A stretch of DNA of 10,520 nucleotides, from positions 1 to 10,520 of the forward strand of contig CAYYGL010000175.1 in NCBI GenBank assembly GCA_964471235.1. Reading direction: 5' to 3'. The notes beneath the pieces are model-generated. The model was not told the origin of the DNA, made no database searches, and was given only the letters and a program-made list of their open reading frames with translations. The stretch comes from CAYYGL01 sp964471235. GTDB taxonomy: Bacteria > Calditrichota > Calditrichia > RBG-13-44-9 > J075. Made by a program: the position numbers and the translations under genes. Positions 1 through 6,441 of this stretch are shown piece after piece; position 1 is the stretch's first letter, and each line of letters opens with the position of its first letter.

Positions 1-55
1 TCGCAACCTTCCCGACACACTGTCGGGACGTTCTAACCATGAACTACGACACCGA
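1..55 (-). repeat. tRNA-like 55-bp repeat, copy 2 (cut by window edge)
   Basis: Exact copy of the 55 bases at 82-136, with an 81-bp period. Read on the minus strand it has a tRNA-like acceptor strand, the GTAGTTC..GGTTAGAAC D-arm and a GC-rich hairpin in the anticodon-arm position. The window starts inside it, so its 3' end and any further copies cannot be seen. It may be one unit of a longer tandem array. Confidence 0.8.
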
Positions 56-81
56 TTGTTTTTCTTTACCTATTCTCGAAC

Positions 82-136
82 TCGCAACCTTCCCGACACA
101 CTGTCGGGACGTTCTAACCATGAACTACGACACCGA
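82..136 (-). repeat. tRNA-like 55-bp repeat, copy 1, next to a promoter
   Basis: On the minus strand the copy begins TCGGTGTCGTAGTTC and follows the layout of an Asp-like bacterial tRNA: acceptor strand, TA, D-stem GTTC/GAAC with loop ATGGTTA, anticodon arm, AGGTT variable region, then GCGAGTTCGAGA like a T-arm. Two things are wrong for a working tRNA. The anticodon arm is a perfect 8-bp hairpin (TCCCGACA/TGTCGGGA) closed by GTG, or at best a 7-base loop CAGTGTG without U33. The 3' half of the T-stem and the acceptor 3' strand are also absent: the next 26 bases (56-81) are A-rich and do not pair. It could be a decayed tRNA copy, a tRNA-derived repeat or a small tRNA-like RNA. The tRNA resemblance is seen directly; function is unknown. 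Confidence 0.7.
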
Positions 137-148
137 AAAAGCGGCAAA

Positions 149-177
149 AATATACATGCCCCCCTTCTGAAATGCAA
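149..177 (-). promoter_or_regulatory. candidate promoter for the tRNA-like repeat
   Basis: On the minus strand there is a weak -35 TTGCAT (172-177), a 17-base spacer and a good -10 TATATT (149-154). A GC-rich stretch, GCCGC, follows, and the tRNA-like repeat starts about a dozen bases after the -10. This is the usual arrangement of a bacterial tRNA promoter with a GC-rich discriminator. The -35 matches only three of six consensus positions. Confidence 0.45.
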
Positions 178-249
178 GCCTTTTTTATCAAGGAAATTGG
201 TAAAAACAGGCAGGTCTAAGCACCCAAAACGTTTGTTTCCTAATAGAAC

Positions 250-1608
250 TTATTTAATGCCATATTTCTTCAGTTTCGACATGAAGGTGCTGCGATGAAT
301 ACCCAATTTTTCCGCTGTGCGAAGTTTGTTGTGGTTGTTCTCCGCCAACCCTTTTAAGATAATCTGCCGCTCAAACTCATCCACCAATTCCTGCAATGGG
401 CGATCAGTAGTGACCGTTACACTCGGCAGGGAATCGGCATTCATCACCTTGGGAGGGAAATCCTTCACCGTTAAAACATCCGATTGGGAAAGAACAATCG
501 CTCTCTGGATTAAATTTTCCAATTCCCGGATATTACCGGGCCAGTGATAGGTCTGCATCCGTTTAAGAACTTCCTCATCAACTCCCTTTATCTCTTTTTC
601 AAACTCTTTGCTGTATTTTTGAACAAAATGAGACACCAGCAATGGGATATCATCCGTTCTCTCTCGTAATGGCGGCACTGTAATCGGAATCACGTTCAGA
701 CGGAAAAAAAGGTCCTGGCGAAAACTCCCTTCTTTCATGGCTTCATCCAGGTTCTTATTGGTGGCAGCAATAATCCGTACATCCACTTTAATCGTTTTGT
801 TATCCCCCACTCGCTCAAATTCTCGCTCCTGCAACACCCGTAGTAATTTTAATTGCATGTTGGGGGAAATGTCACCGATCTCATCCAGGAAGATCGTGCC
901 GCCATCTGCCAATTCAAAACGTCCCATTTTATCTTTAAGCGCCCCGGTGTAGGCACCCTTCACATGCCCGAACAATTCACTCTCCAAAAGATTTTCCGTT
1001 AACACGGTACAATTTACTTTCACCAATGGCTTGTTAACCCGTTTGGAATTATAATGAATGGCATTGGCAATCAGTTCTTTCCCGGTACCATGCTCACCCT
1101 GGATCAATACCGTCGAATTATTTGGCGCTACCATCTTTAACAAGTCGAACAATTCCAACATTTTGGGATTGCTGCCAATTATCTTGTCAAAATTGTATTT
1201 ATCGGTAAGGTTGCTTCTCAACATCTGGTTTTCTTTTTGAAGCGATTTTAACTGGGCGATAGTTTCGACCTTGGCAACAATCTCTTCCAGACGCAACGGT
1301 TTCAGAATATAGTCTCTGGCACCTTTGCGCATCGCTTCCACAGCTGTCTCAATGGTGCCATGAGCGGTTATCATGATAATGGGAATCTCAGGATATTTTT
1401 TGCTGACCACATCCAGCAATTCCAGCCCATCCATTTCCGGCATGAACAAATCGGAGACCACAATATCCGGTTCCTTATCCCTTATTATCCGTAATGCCTC
1501 CAATCCATTCTCTGCTGTAAAGGTATCATACTCATTCTGCTTAAAAATATCTGACATCAACTCCAATGAAGAATAATCATCATCCACTAACAAAATACGT
1601 GTTTTCAA
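250..1608 (-). CDS. NtrC-family sigma-54-dependent response regulator
   Basis: Two-component response regulator that, when phosphorylated, uses ATP to remodel sigma-54 RNA polymerase. The 452 residues show the full layout. A receiver domain (about 1-120) has acidic pocket D9-D11, phosphoacceptor D53, T81 and K103. A coiled linker covers about 105-140. An AAA+ domain (about 142-375) has Walker A GEHGTGKE (171-178), sigma-54 contact loop GAYTGA (218-223) and Walker B with D242/E243. A Fis-type helix-turn-helix closes the C-terminus (about 418-452). Two motif positions depart from the common forms: His for Ser in Walker A and Tyr for Phe in GAFTGA; both look tolerable. The start is TTG, chosen because GGAGG lies 7 bases upstream and MKTRILLVDDD is the normal N-terminus. 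No histidine kinase is adjacent, so the signal and targets are unknown. It resembles AtoC/ZraR-type regulators. Confidence 0.95.
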   Translation of the reverse strand: MKTRILLVDDDYSSLELMSDIFKQNEYDTFTAENGLEALRIIRDKEPDIVVSDLFMPEMDGLELLDVVSKKYPEIPIIMITAHGTIETAVEAMRKGARDYILKPLRLEEIVAKVETIAQLKSLQKENQMLRSNLTDKYNFDKIIGSNPKMLELFDLLKMVAPNNSTVLIQGEHGTGKELIANAIHYNSKRVNKPLVKVNCTVLTENLLESELFGHVKGAYTGALKDKMGRFELADGGTIFLDEIGDISPNMQLKLLRVLQEREFERVGDNKTIKVDVRIIAATNKNLDEAMKEGSFRQDLFFRLNVIPITVPPLRERTDDIPLLVSHFVQKYSKEFEKEIKGVDEEVLKRMQTYHWPGNIRELENLIQRAIVLSQSDVLTVKDFPPKVMNADSLPSVTVTTDRPLQELVDEFERQIILKGLAENNHNKLRTAEKLGIHRSTFMSKLKKYGIK

Positions 1609-1615
1609 GATCTAT

Positions 1616-1620
1616 CCTCC
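1616..1620 (-). promoter_or_regulatory. ribosome binding site fixing the TTG start
   Basis: GGAGG on the minus strand, 7 bases before the TTG start of the response regulator. It decides the start because there is no ATG at the expected N-terminus. Confidence 0.85.
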
Positions 1621-1643
1621 ACATTAAAAAAATGATGAATAAG

Positions 1644-1674
1644 ATATTACCTCTGTCGAGGGTTAATTTTTCAA
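1644..1674 (-). promoter_or_regulatory. possible sigma-70 promoter of the response regulator
   Basis: On the minus strand TTGAAA (1669-1674) and TAATAT (1644-1649) are separated by 19 bases, slightly long. The predicted transcript would start near 1636 and leave a leader of about 28 bases containing the GGAGG site. Found by eye only. Confidence 0.35.
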
Positions 1675-1725
1675 GGATAAAAAATGGAGATTTTAACATT
1701 AACCTGATTAATTCATCCCAACGTG

Positions 1726-1782
1726 ATCCCGCCTCCAACGGAGCCACGTTTGCCAGCGGTATCAAGTTGTGGGTGGCGGGAT
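1726..1782. repeat. inverted repeat with 8-bp perfect arms
   Basis: ATCCCGCC at 1726-1733 pairs perfectly with GGCGGGAT at 1775-1782; two more pairs are possible across one mismatch. The 41-base loop holds no recognisable gene. It lies in the long gap between the divergently transcribed regulator and alaS. It looks like a dispersed repeat or short palindromic element rather than a terminator, since neither strand has a T-run after the stem. Confidence 0.5.
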
Positions 1783-1784
1783 AA

Positions 1785-1950
1785 ACCGCAGAGACGCGGT
1801 GGTCCCAGAGTTGTGATGATTAAACTCACAGAATTATTTTTTCCTGGCATTCAAACATACGTAAGCTTTACGATAAGGGTCGGTAATCTATTGTTTTTCT
1901 GTAACCTCTGCGCCTGTTCACGAAGCGACCGCTCCGTGGGTGGTGAATAA
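1785..1950. repeat. decayed dispersed inverted repeat (CCGCAGAG type)
   Basis: The left side carries CCGCAGAGACGC. The right side has CCTCTGCGCC and ends in GGTGAATAAT. CGCAGAG (1787-1793) and CTCTGCG (1906-1912) are perfect inverted arms around AT-rich sequence. As I recall, similar CCGCAGAGACGCAGAG...CTCTGCGGTGAA elements are scattered through many environmental genomes. The right arm seems interrupted by a near-palindrome, CACGAAGCGACCGCTCCGTG (1919-1938). No coding sequence is credible here. Confidence 0.35.
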
Positions 1951-2180
1951 TATAGGTGAAAAGGAAATTCGGTTCGCAGATTGGAAACCCTGTTAGACTC
2001 ACTTACCTCCGAACTTCCATTAATAATCGTGCCAAAGACGCGATGGTGTCGTATTTTTCAACACAGATAGATTTATCGACACTTTTAAAACAAACTTGCG
2101 CCCTTTTTTCAAAAATCGATGAAAAAATCACCAATTGGGGGACGGTTTGTCGCAAAAATCATTACCCATTTATCGGAGGA
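1951..2180. other. non-coding stretch, nothing recognised
   Basis: A 77-codon open frame beginning with GTG at 1956 crosses this stretch. It has no good Shine-Dalgarno site, no recognisable motif and poor composition. No RNA gene or mobile element end was recognised. Confidence 0.4.
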
Positions 2181-2283
2181 AAGGGATGAATCCCACAGAT
2201 GAGACGATTTAGCAGGTTCCGCTACCAACGGCTTCTTACCTTACGGAATCCAGGGAACCTACCGATGGAGGTTGGCATCCCTT
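2181..2283. other. candidate structured element with nested stems
   Basis: AAGGGATG (2181-2188) pairs perfectly with CATCCCTT (2276-2283). Inside, AGGTTCC (2214-2220) pairs with GGAACCT (2254-2260). CCAAC (2225-2229) could pair with GTTGG (2271-2275), which would be a pseudoknot with the inner stem. GGGATGAATCCC also folds on itself as an alternative. It lies about 250 bases upstream of alaS. It does not contain the conserved T-box sequence and matches no riboswitch class I know. It could be a leader RNA, a small RNA or a mobile-element remnant. Confidence 0.3.
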
Positions 2284-2291
2284 ATACACGA

Positions 2292-2389
2292 GATTGCCGG
2301 ATTCCGATAAAAATCTTGTAAAATGTGAGAACCTTATCTAAGTTATTATCTTAAATTAGCGATAATTGATAAACACAAGTCTGGCAATC
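2292..2389. repeat. inverted repeat with 9-bp arms upstream of alaS
   Basis: GATTGCCGG (2292-2300) pairs with CTGGCAATC (2381-2389) through nine positions including one G-U. The 80 bases between are AT-rich. It follows directly after the 2181-2283 element, so the two may belong to one transcript leader. It may be chance. Confidence 0.25.
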
Positions 2390-2411
2390 GCTGATGACAA
2401 CTATGTTAGTT

Positions 2412-2426
2412 GGGATGAATCAATTT
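2412..2426 (+). repeat. 15-bp direct repeat shared with the alaS coding region
   Basis: GGGATGAATCAATTT occurs here and again at 2653-2667 inside alaS, where it encodes part of the conserved GMNQF segment. A near copy, GGGATGAATTAAT, lies on the minus strand at 1719-1707. The first nine bases recur at 2183-2191. Meaning unknown. Confidence 0.5.
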
Positions 2427-2529
2427 CAAGGGATGCAGTTGGTTCCGAACTTTCTCAAACGAAGTATGTTAATCGTTGGTCACCGATGAGAGATCTTACA
2501 TGATGAACATATTGAGCAGACGAGGTAAA

Positions 2530-5166
2530 ATGAAAACATCCAAAGAGATTCGACAGGAGTTTATCGATTTCTTCAAAAAATATGATCATACATTCGTACC
2601 CAGCGCGCCGGTCGTGCCAATCGATGATCCCACATTATTGTTTACCAATGCGGGGATGAATCAATTTAAGGATGTATTCCTGGGCATTGGAACCCGGCCT
2701 TACAAGCGGGCGGTGAATTCTCAGAAGTGCATTCGGGTGAGTGGTAAGCACAACGATCTGGAAGAGGTCGGTCACGACACTTATCATCATACCTACTTTG
2801 AGATGCTGGGGAATTGGTCGTTTGGCGATTATTTTAAGAAGGAGGCGATCCAATGGGCGTGGGAATTGCTGACCGAGGTGTGGGGGATTCCCCGGGAGCG
2901 CCTTTATGCCACGGTGTTCGCCGGGGATGAAACCGACGGCGTGGCACCCGATGAAGAGGCGGAAACTTTGTGGAAAGAAGTGACCGATATTAACCCGGAT
3001 CACGTGCTGCGCTTTGGCAAAAAGGATAATTTCTGGGAAATGGGAGAAACCGGTCCCTGCGGACCCTGCTCGGAAATTCATATCGACCTGACCCCGGATT
3101 TATCCGGCAAGGCACTGGTGAATGGTGATGATCCCCGGGTAATGGAAATCTGGAACCTGGTGTTTATCCAATTTAACCGGGGGGAAGATCGCAAGCTATC
3201 TCCCCTGCCCGCCAAACATGTGGATACCGGTATGGGCTTCGAACGAATTGTCGCGGTTCTTCAGGGAGTTAATTCCAATTATGATACCGATATCTTTCAG
3301 CCCATTCTGGCAAGTATTGGTCAATTGGTAGGAGTTGACTACCAGCAGGCAACCGAGGAGCAGCAGATCGCCTTTCGGGTAATTGCAGACCACATCCGAA
3401 TGCTCACCTTTTCCATCACTGACGGCGCGCTCCCGTCCAATGAAGGTCGGGGATATGTGCTGCGACGAATACTGCGCCGGGCAGCCCGCTACGGGCGTAA
3501 ATTGGAGATGCACGAACCCTTTATCTACAAATTGGTACCTACCGTGGTGGATATCAATGGGGAGGCATTTCCGGAAATTACCGAGAAAGCATCTTATGTG
3601 ATGGAAGTAATCAAATCCGAAGAGGAGAGCTTTAACAAAACGCTTGACCGGGGGATCGAAATCTTTAATTCCATCGCCCGGAACGTTAAGGAAAAGGGTA
3701 AAAAGGTGATCCCCGGGAGTGAGGCATTCCGGCTTTATGACACTTTCGGGTTTCCGCTGGATTTAACCCGAATCATGGCAGAGGAACAAAAACTCTCGGT
3801 TGATGAAGTCGGCTTCCAGGCGGAAATGGAGAAGCAGCGGGAACGTGCCCGAAAGGCCGGGAAATTTATAATGGAAAGCACCACCACGGATGATTGGCAG
3901 ATCATCACCCCGGTGGAGAAGCCCACCTTTGTGGGGTATGATCAAACCGACGTGACCACCCGAATCCACAAAATTGCCCGCCGGAATGGGTATTATCATG
4001 TAGTGCTGGAAAAAACGCCTTTTTATGCGGAATCCGGCGGGCAGGTTGGCGACCGGGGCAAGATTATTGGGAAAGATTTTGAATTGGAGGTCATTGATAC
4101 CCGGAAAGAGGGAGACGAGCACGTTAGCATTTGTGAGGCAACCGGAAAGATTGAAATCAAAAACCCCGAGGTGCGGGCGATGGTGGATATGAACCGGCGC
4201 ATTCCCACGATTTACAATCACACCGCCACCCACCTGCTCCACGCGGCACTACGGAAAGTGCTGGGGGAGCATGTCCATCAGGCAGGATCATTGGTAGCGC
4301 CGGACTACCTGCGCTTTGACTTCACCCATTTTAAGAAGGTGGAACGGGAACAGTTGGAGGAAATCGAGTGGATCGTCAATGAAAAAATACGGGAAGATAT
4401 TCCGCTGGATATTCGATATATGGATTTTGAAACGGCACGAAAGCAGGGTGCCATGGCGTTGTTCGGTGAGAAATATGGCGATGTGGTTCGGGTGGTTGCC
4501 ATCCCCTCTTTCAGTATGGAGCTTTGCGGCGGTTGCCATGTGAATCATACCGGTCAAATCGGCACGTTTGTCATTGTGCAGGAGAGCAGCGTTGCCAGCG
4601 GAATCCGACGAATTGAGGCGTTAACCGGACCGGCAGCAGTGAAATTTATTCAACAATCCCGGGACGTGGTGGAAGATGTGGGGCACATCCTGAACAGCAC
4701 CCCGGAAACCATCCCCCAACGGGTTCAAACCATCCTGGAGCAGATGAAAATGCTGGAAAAGCAAATTCAGCAATTGCAAAGCCAGCGGGTTCTCCAGCAG
4801 GCGGATGAATTTCTAAAAAAAGCCGAGAAGTTCGGGGATATCCAACTGGTTATCGAAGAGTTTGATGATGTGGAGATGGATGTGCTGAAACAGTTGGGAG
4901 ATCAGTTACGGAAAAAAGCGAAACGCACGATAGGATTTTTTGTCAATCACAGCAACGGCAGACTTCAATTTGTCTGTGCGGTAACGGATGATTTGATTCA
5001 GCAAGAACAGTTAAAAGCCGGAGAGTTGGTGAAGCAGGCGGCGCAAATTGCCGGCGGTGGTGGCGGTGGAAGACCGCATCTGGCAACTGCGGGAGCAAAA
5101 GAGAGGGATAAACTGCCGGCGGTGCTCCAATACCTGAGGGAAAGAATTACCAGTCTGGCAAAGTAG
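2530..5166 (+). CDS. alaS: alanine--tRNA ligase
   Basis: Cytoplasmic class II synthetase that charges tRNA-Ala and hydrolyses mischarged Ser/Gly-tRNA-Ala. At 878 residues it has the normal full length. The N-terminal catalytic core shows TNAGMNQFKDVFLG, GKHNDLEEVG, ETGPCGPCSE and DTGMGFERI. A tRNA-recognition helical region follows (RGYVLRRILRRAARYG). The editing domain has the metal ligands H564/H568 (HTATH) and C666/H670 (CGGCH), the same numbers as in the E. coli enzyme. A coiled segment leads to the C-Ala domain with its glycine-rich GGGGGGRP signature. The open frame extends 18 codons further upstream to 2476. I chose the ATG at 2530 because MKTSKEIRQEF is the family's usual N-terminus and GAGG lies 4 bases before it. 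It stands alone on the plus strand. No clear promoter was found in the repeat-rich upstream gap. Confidence 0.98.
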   Translation: MKTSKEIRQEFIDFFKKYDHTFVPSAPVVPIDDPTLLFTNAGMNQFKDVFLGIGTRPYKRAVNSQKCIRVSGKHNDLEEVGHDTYHHTYFEMLGNWSFGDYFKKEAIQWAWELLTEVWGIPRERLYATVFAGDETDGVAPDEEAETLWKEVTDINPDHVLRFGKKDNFWEMGETGPCGPCSEIHIDLTPDLSGKALVNGDDPRVMEIWNLVFIQFNRGEDRKLSPLPAKHVDTGMGFERIVAVLQGVNSNYDTDIFQPILASIGQLVGVDYQQATEEQQIAFRVIADHIRMLTFSITDGALPSNEGRGYVLRRILRRAARYGRKLEMHEPFIYKLVPTVVDINGEAFPEITEKASYVMEVIKSEEESFNKTLDRGIEIFNSIARNVKEKGKKVIPGSEAFRLYDTFGFPLDLTRIMAEEQKLSVDEVGFQAEMEKQRERARKAGKFIMESTTTDDWQIITPVEKPTFVGYDQTDVTTRIHKIARRNGYYHVVLEKTPFYAESGGQVGDRGKIIGKDFELEVIDTRKEGDEHVSICEATGKIEIKNPEVRAMVDMNRRIPTIYNHTATHLLHAALRKVLGEHVHQAGSLVAPDYLRFDFTHFKKVEREQLEEIEWIVNEKIREDIPLDIRYMDFETARKQGAMALFGEKYGDVVRVVAIPSFSMELCGGCHVNHTGQIGTFVIVQESSVASGIRRIEALTGPAAVKFIQQSRDVVEDVGHILNSTPETIPQRVQTILEQMKMLEKQIQQLQSQRVLQQADEFLKKAEKFGDIQLVIEEFDDVEMDVLKQLGDQLRKKAKRTIGFFVNHSNGRLQFVCAVTDDLIQQEQLKAGELVKQAAQIAGGGGGGRPHLATAGAKERDKLPAVLQYLRERITSLAK

Positions 5167-5294
5167 GGTTCCTTGAGAAATAGATATTTCGGGTAACGGG
5201 GTTCAAGAGATGAGATGCCGAAAGGTGACTCTTTGAAATCCACTGCTGTCCAAAAGCGGTCATCTCAATCAGGTGCAGTAGATAACGTTATAAA
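5167..5294. other. convergent intergenic region, no clear terminator
   Basis: alaS (plus) and the PilZ-like gene (minus) converge here. GAAATAGATATTTC (5177-5190) is a short palindrome, and GAGATGA (5207-5213) can pair with TCATCTC (5260-5266). Neither is followed by a T-run, so no rho-independent terminator is called. Confidence 0.4.
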
Positions 5295-5702
5295 TTAAAA
5301 TGACGGAAAGTTGTAAGCATACCGGCTTATCCACTCCTGGGCAGCTTCTTCTCGGGATAAGTTCCGTCCCTCACTCTTCTGCCGTTCCTGACGATAGTTT
5401 TCAATATGACAGAGTTGCTCCAGGATCCGAATTCGAAACGCATTGCGAGTATCACAAAATCGTACCCCGATTTCATAGTTTTCGTCGATTTGTGTACACC
5501 ACACCACCACCCCGGTAATAATGCCCACCCGGGGGAAATCCGGATAATTTATCAGAATTACTCTCCCCGGGTCGATCCGGTTCGCAGATAAAAATCAGAG
5601 TCCGATTCGATATGGAAATCGGAATTGAGCAGGTTTACGAACTTTTTCGACCACCCGGTAGCGCAGGGGAATTTCCGGGGGATGTTGAATATAATGTCGC
5701 AT
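5295..5702 (-). pseudogene. PilZ-like protein gene with in-frame TGA at codon 36
   Basis: From ATG at 5702 to TAA at 5295 one frame of 135 residues plus stop reads as a PilZ-type protein, the c-di-GMP receptor fold, except for TGA at 5597-5595. The N-terminus MRHYIQHPPEIPLRYR and the C-terminal part (GVVVWC, NYEIGVRF, AFRIRILEQLCHIENYR, EEAAQEWISRYA) fit the group of PilZ proteins I remember. The frame and spacing hold across the stop: GL-stop-F then IDPGRVILI fits the usual GLxF...PGxxV pattern, where my remembered relatives have Cys. Both c-di-GMP motifs are degraded: RxxxR reads RHYIQ and [DN]xSxxG reads FPYRIG. The likeliest reading is a decaying gene. Alternatives are a sequencing error, a pair of compensating frameshifts, or stop recoding. 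The ATG is 21 bases after the stop of the secreted sorting-domain gene, with no strong ribosome binding site. Confidence 0.75.
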
Positions 5703-5723
5703 GAATCAATTCCGTTTAAACTC

Positions 5724-6140
5724 TCACTTCAAGAAGGTCATTTTTCGGGTTTGCACAAAAATTGGTAAACTTTTATCTGATGCCGCATCCCCGGTTTGTT
5801 CCAGGACCTCTAACCGATAAAAATAAACACCGCCAGCCACTTCGGCGCCGCGGTTATCCTTTCCGTTCCATTCTATTGAATAAACTCCCGGCTCCTGCAA
5901 CGCATCCACCAGGGTGCGAATTTCCTGCCCCAGAATATTGTAAATCTTAAGAACGACCCGGGCGGCATTGGATACCCGGTACTCAATTCGGGTCGTGGGA
6001 TTAAAGGGATTGGGATAATTCTGCATCAACTGGTAGGCAGTGATTGGATTTTTCCCATCATCGTCTCCCGGTGATTGAGCAAACGCTGCTGTAATGAACA
6101 AAGCCAGCAGCAACATCTTTTGAAAAATTGATGAACCCAT
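5724..6140 (-). CDS. secreted orphan T9SS-type C-terminal sorting / FlgD-Ig-like domain protein
   Basis: 138 residues. A signal peptide (MGSSIFQK then a hydrophobic run to A21, with an A-F-A cleavage site) is followed by a short acidic linker (SPGDDDG). The rest is a single domain starting YQLMQNYPNPFNPTTRIEY and ending GGVYFYRLEV...TRKMTFLK. This is the signature of the Por/type IX secretion C-terminal sorting domain, close in fold to the FlgD Ig-like domain. Normally it forms the last 80-100 residues of large secreted enzymes or adhesins. Here nothing precedes it, so the mature protein is essentially the sorting domain alone. A loop insertion (EQTGDAASDKSLP) sits between the last two strands. 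GGAG lies 6 bases before the ATG, supporting a real start. It may be a remnant of a larger protein, a small surface or matrix protein, or a decoy for the sorting machinery. Export is well supported; its role is unknown. Confidence 0.85.
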   Translation of the reverse strand: MGSSIFQKMLLLALFITAAFAQSPGDDDGKNPITAYQLMQNYPNPFNPTTRIEYRVSNAARVVLKIYNILGQEIRTLVDALQEPGVYSIEWNGKDNRGAEVAGGVYFYRLEVLEQTGDAASDKSLPIFVQTRKMTFLK

Positions 6141-6178
6141 CGTTTACTCCGTTCTATTGCTTTTTAAAGAGTCGACCC

Positions 6179-6207
6179 TTTCCCGAAGATTCTCAGGAAA
6201 CGGGAAA
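6179..6207 (-). other. intergenic hairpin after the Cys-rich gene
   Basis: TTTCCCG and CGGGAAA form a 7-bp perfect stem with a 15-base loop, starting one base after the stop codon of the 75-residue gene. No T-run follows directly, so it may be a weak terminator or an mRNA-stabilising hairpin. Next to it, AAAGAGTCGACCCTTT (6166-6181) is a near-palindrome that could be an operator for the secreted-protein gene. Confidence 0.3.
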
Positions 6208-6208
6208 T

Positions 6209-6436
6209 TTATGCCACATCAGGCAGGGATGTCCGCTCTTCTTCCAGGCAGGAATGGTTATCAATTGCATCAGGCGACAAAAATTTCAACATCGGGCGGG
6301 ATTTGATTTGATAGCATCGCTCGCAGATAAAGAATTTCAGACAATCCACCCGCCATCCCCCATATTCGGAACGACGCAGAATGTCACGGATTCGATGTGT
6401 ACAATCGAACCAACGGTGTGAACAATGATGAAACAT
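6209..6436 (-). CDS. small Cys/His-rich protein, probable zinc-binding
   Basis: 75 residues, not recognised as a named family. The support for a real gene is the ribosome binding site: AAAGGAGGTG ends a few bases before the ATG and is near-perfect. The protein has C5, H7, W9, C12 and H14 near the N-terminus and C32, C38 and C41 (ICERC) in the middle. A CxHxW...CxxC pattern of this kind is seen in small zinc ribbons. The middle (RRSEYGGWRVDCLKFFICER) is basic and aromatic, and the tail is acidic. There is no signal peptide or membrane segment, so it is probably cytoplasmic. It lies 68 bases upstream of the secreted sorting-domain gene on the same strand and could share its transcript. Zinc binding and any nucleic-acid role are inferred from residue spacing only. 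Confidence 0.65.
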   Translation of the reverse strand: MFHHCSHRWFDCTHRIRDILRRSEYGGWRVDCLKFFICERCYQIKSRPMLKFLSPDAIDNHSCLEEERTSLPDVA

Positions 6437-6441
6437 GACGA

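Noticed and set aside
1..136. CRISPR array
   Set aside because: Only two repeats are visible, the unit is 55 bp with a 26-bp gap, and it resembles a tRNA gene, unlike a CRISPR repeat.
1956..2189. 77-codon plus-strand ORF with GTG start
   Set aside because: No Shine-Dalgarno site, no recognisable domain, composition of non-coding DNA and overlap with repeats.
2366..2503. 45-codon ORF (TTG start, ADDNYVSWDESISRD...) before alaS
   Set aside because: Protein-like composition, but no ribosome binding site, no ATG near its start and no known family; too short to support.
2476..2529. Longer alaS N-terminus
   Set aside because: The 18 extra residues do not match the family; the ATG at 2530 has GAGG upstream and the conserved start.
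2181..2530. T-box riboswitch for alaS
   Set aside because: The conserved T-box sequence and a terminator/antiterminator pair are absent, and the lineage does not look like Firmicutes.
3763..4242. 159-codon antisense ORF within alaS (also 2635-3081 and 3196-3513)
   Set aside because: Shadow frames of a strongly conserved gene with no plausible protein features.
5560..5600. SECIS element making the TGA a selenocysteine codon
   Set aside because: Only a 4-bp CCGG/CCGG stem is seen downstream; not a convincing bacterial SECIS.
5560..5640. Alternative reading of the PilZ middle in the next frame (LLNSDFHIESDSDFYLR)
   Set aside because: It reads like protein and would need two compensating frameshifts, but the spacing of G-L-x-F and P-G fits the original frame better; kept only as an alternative.
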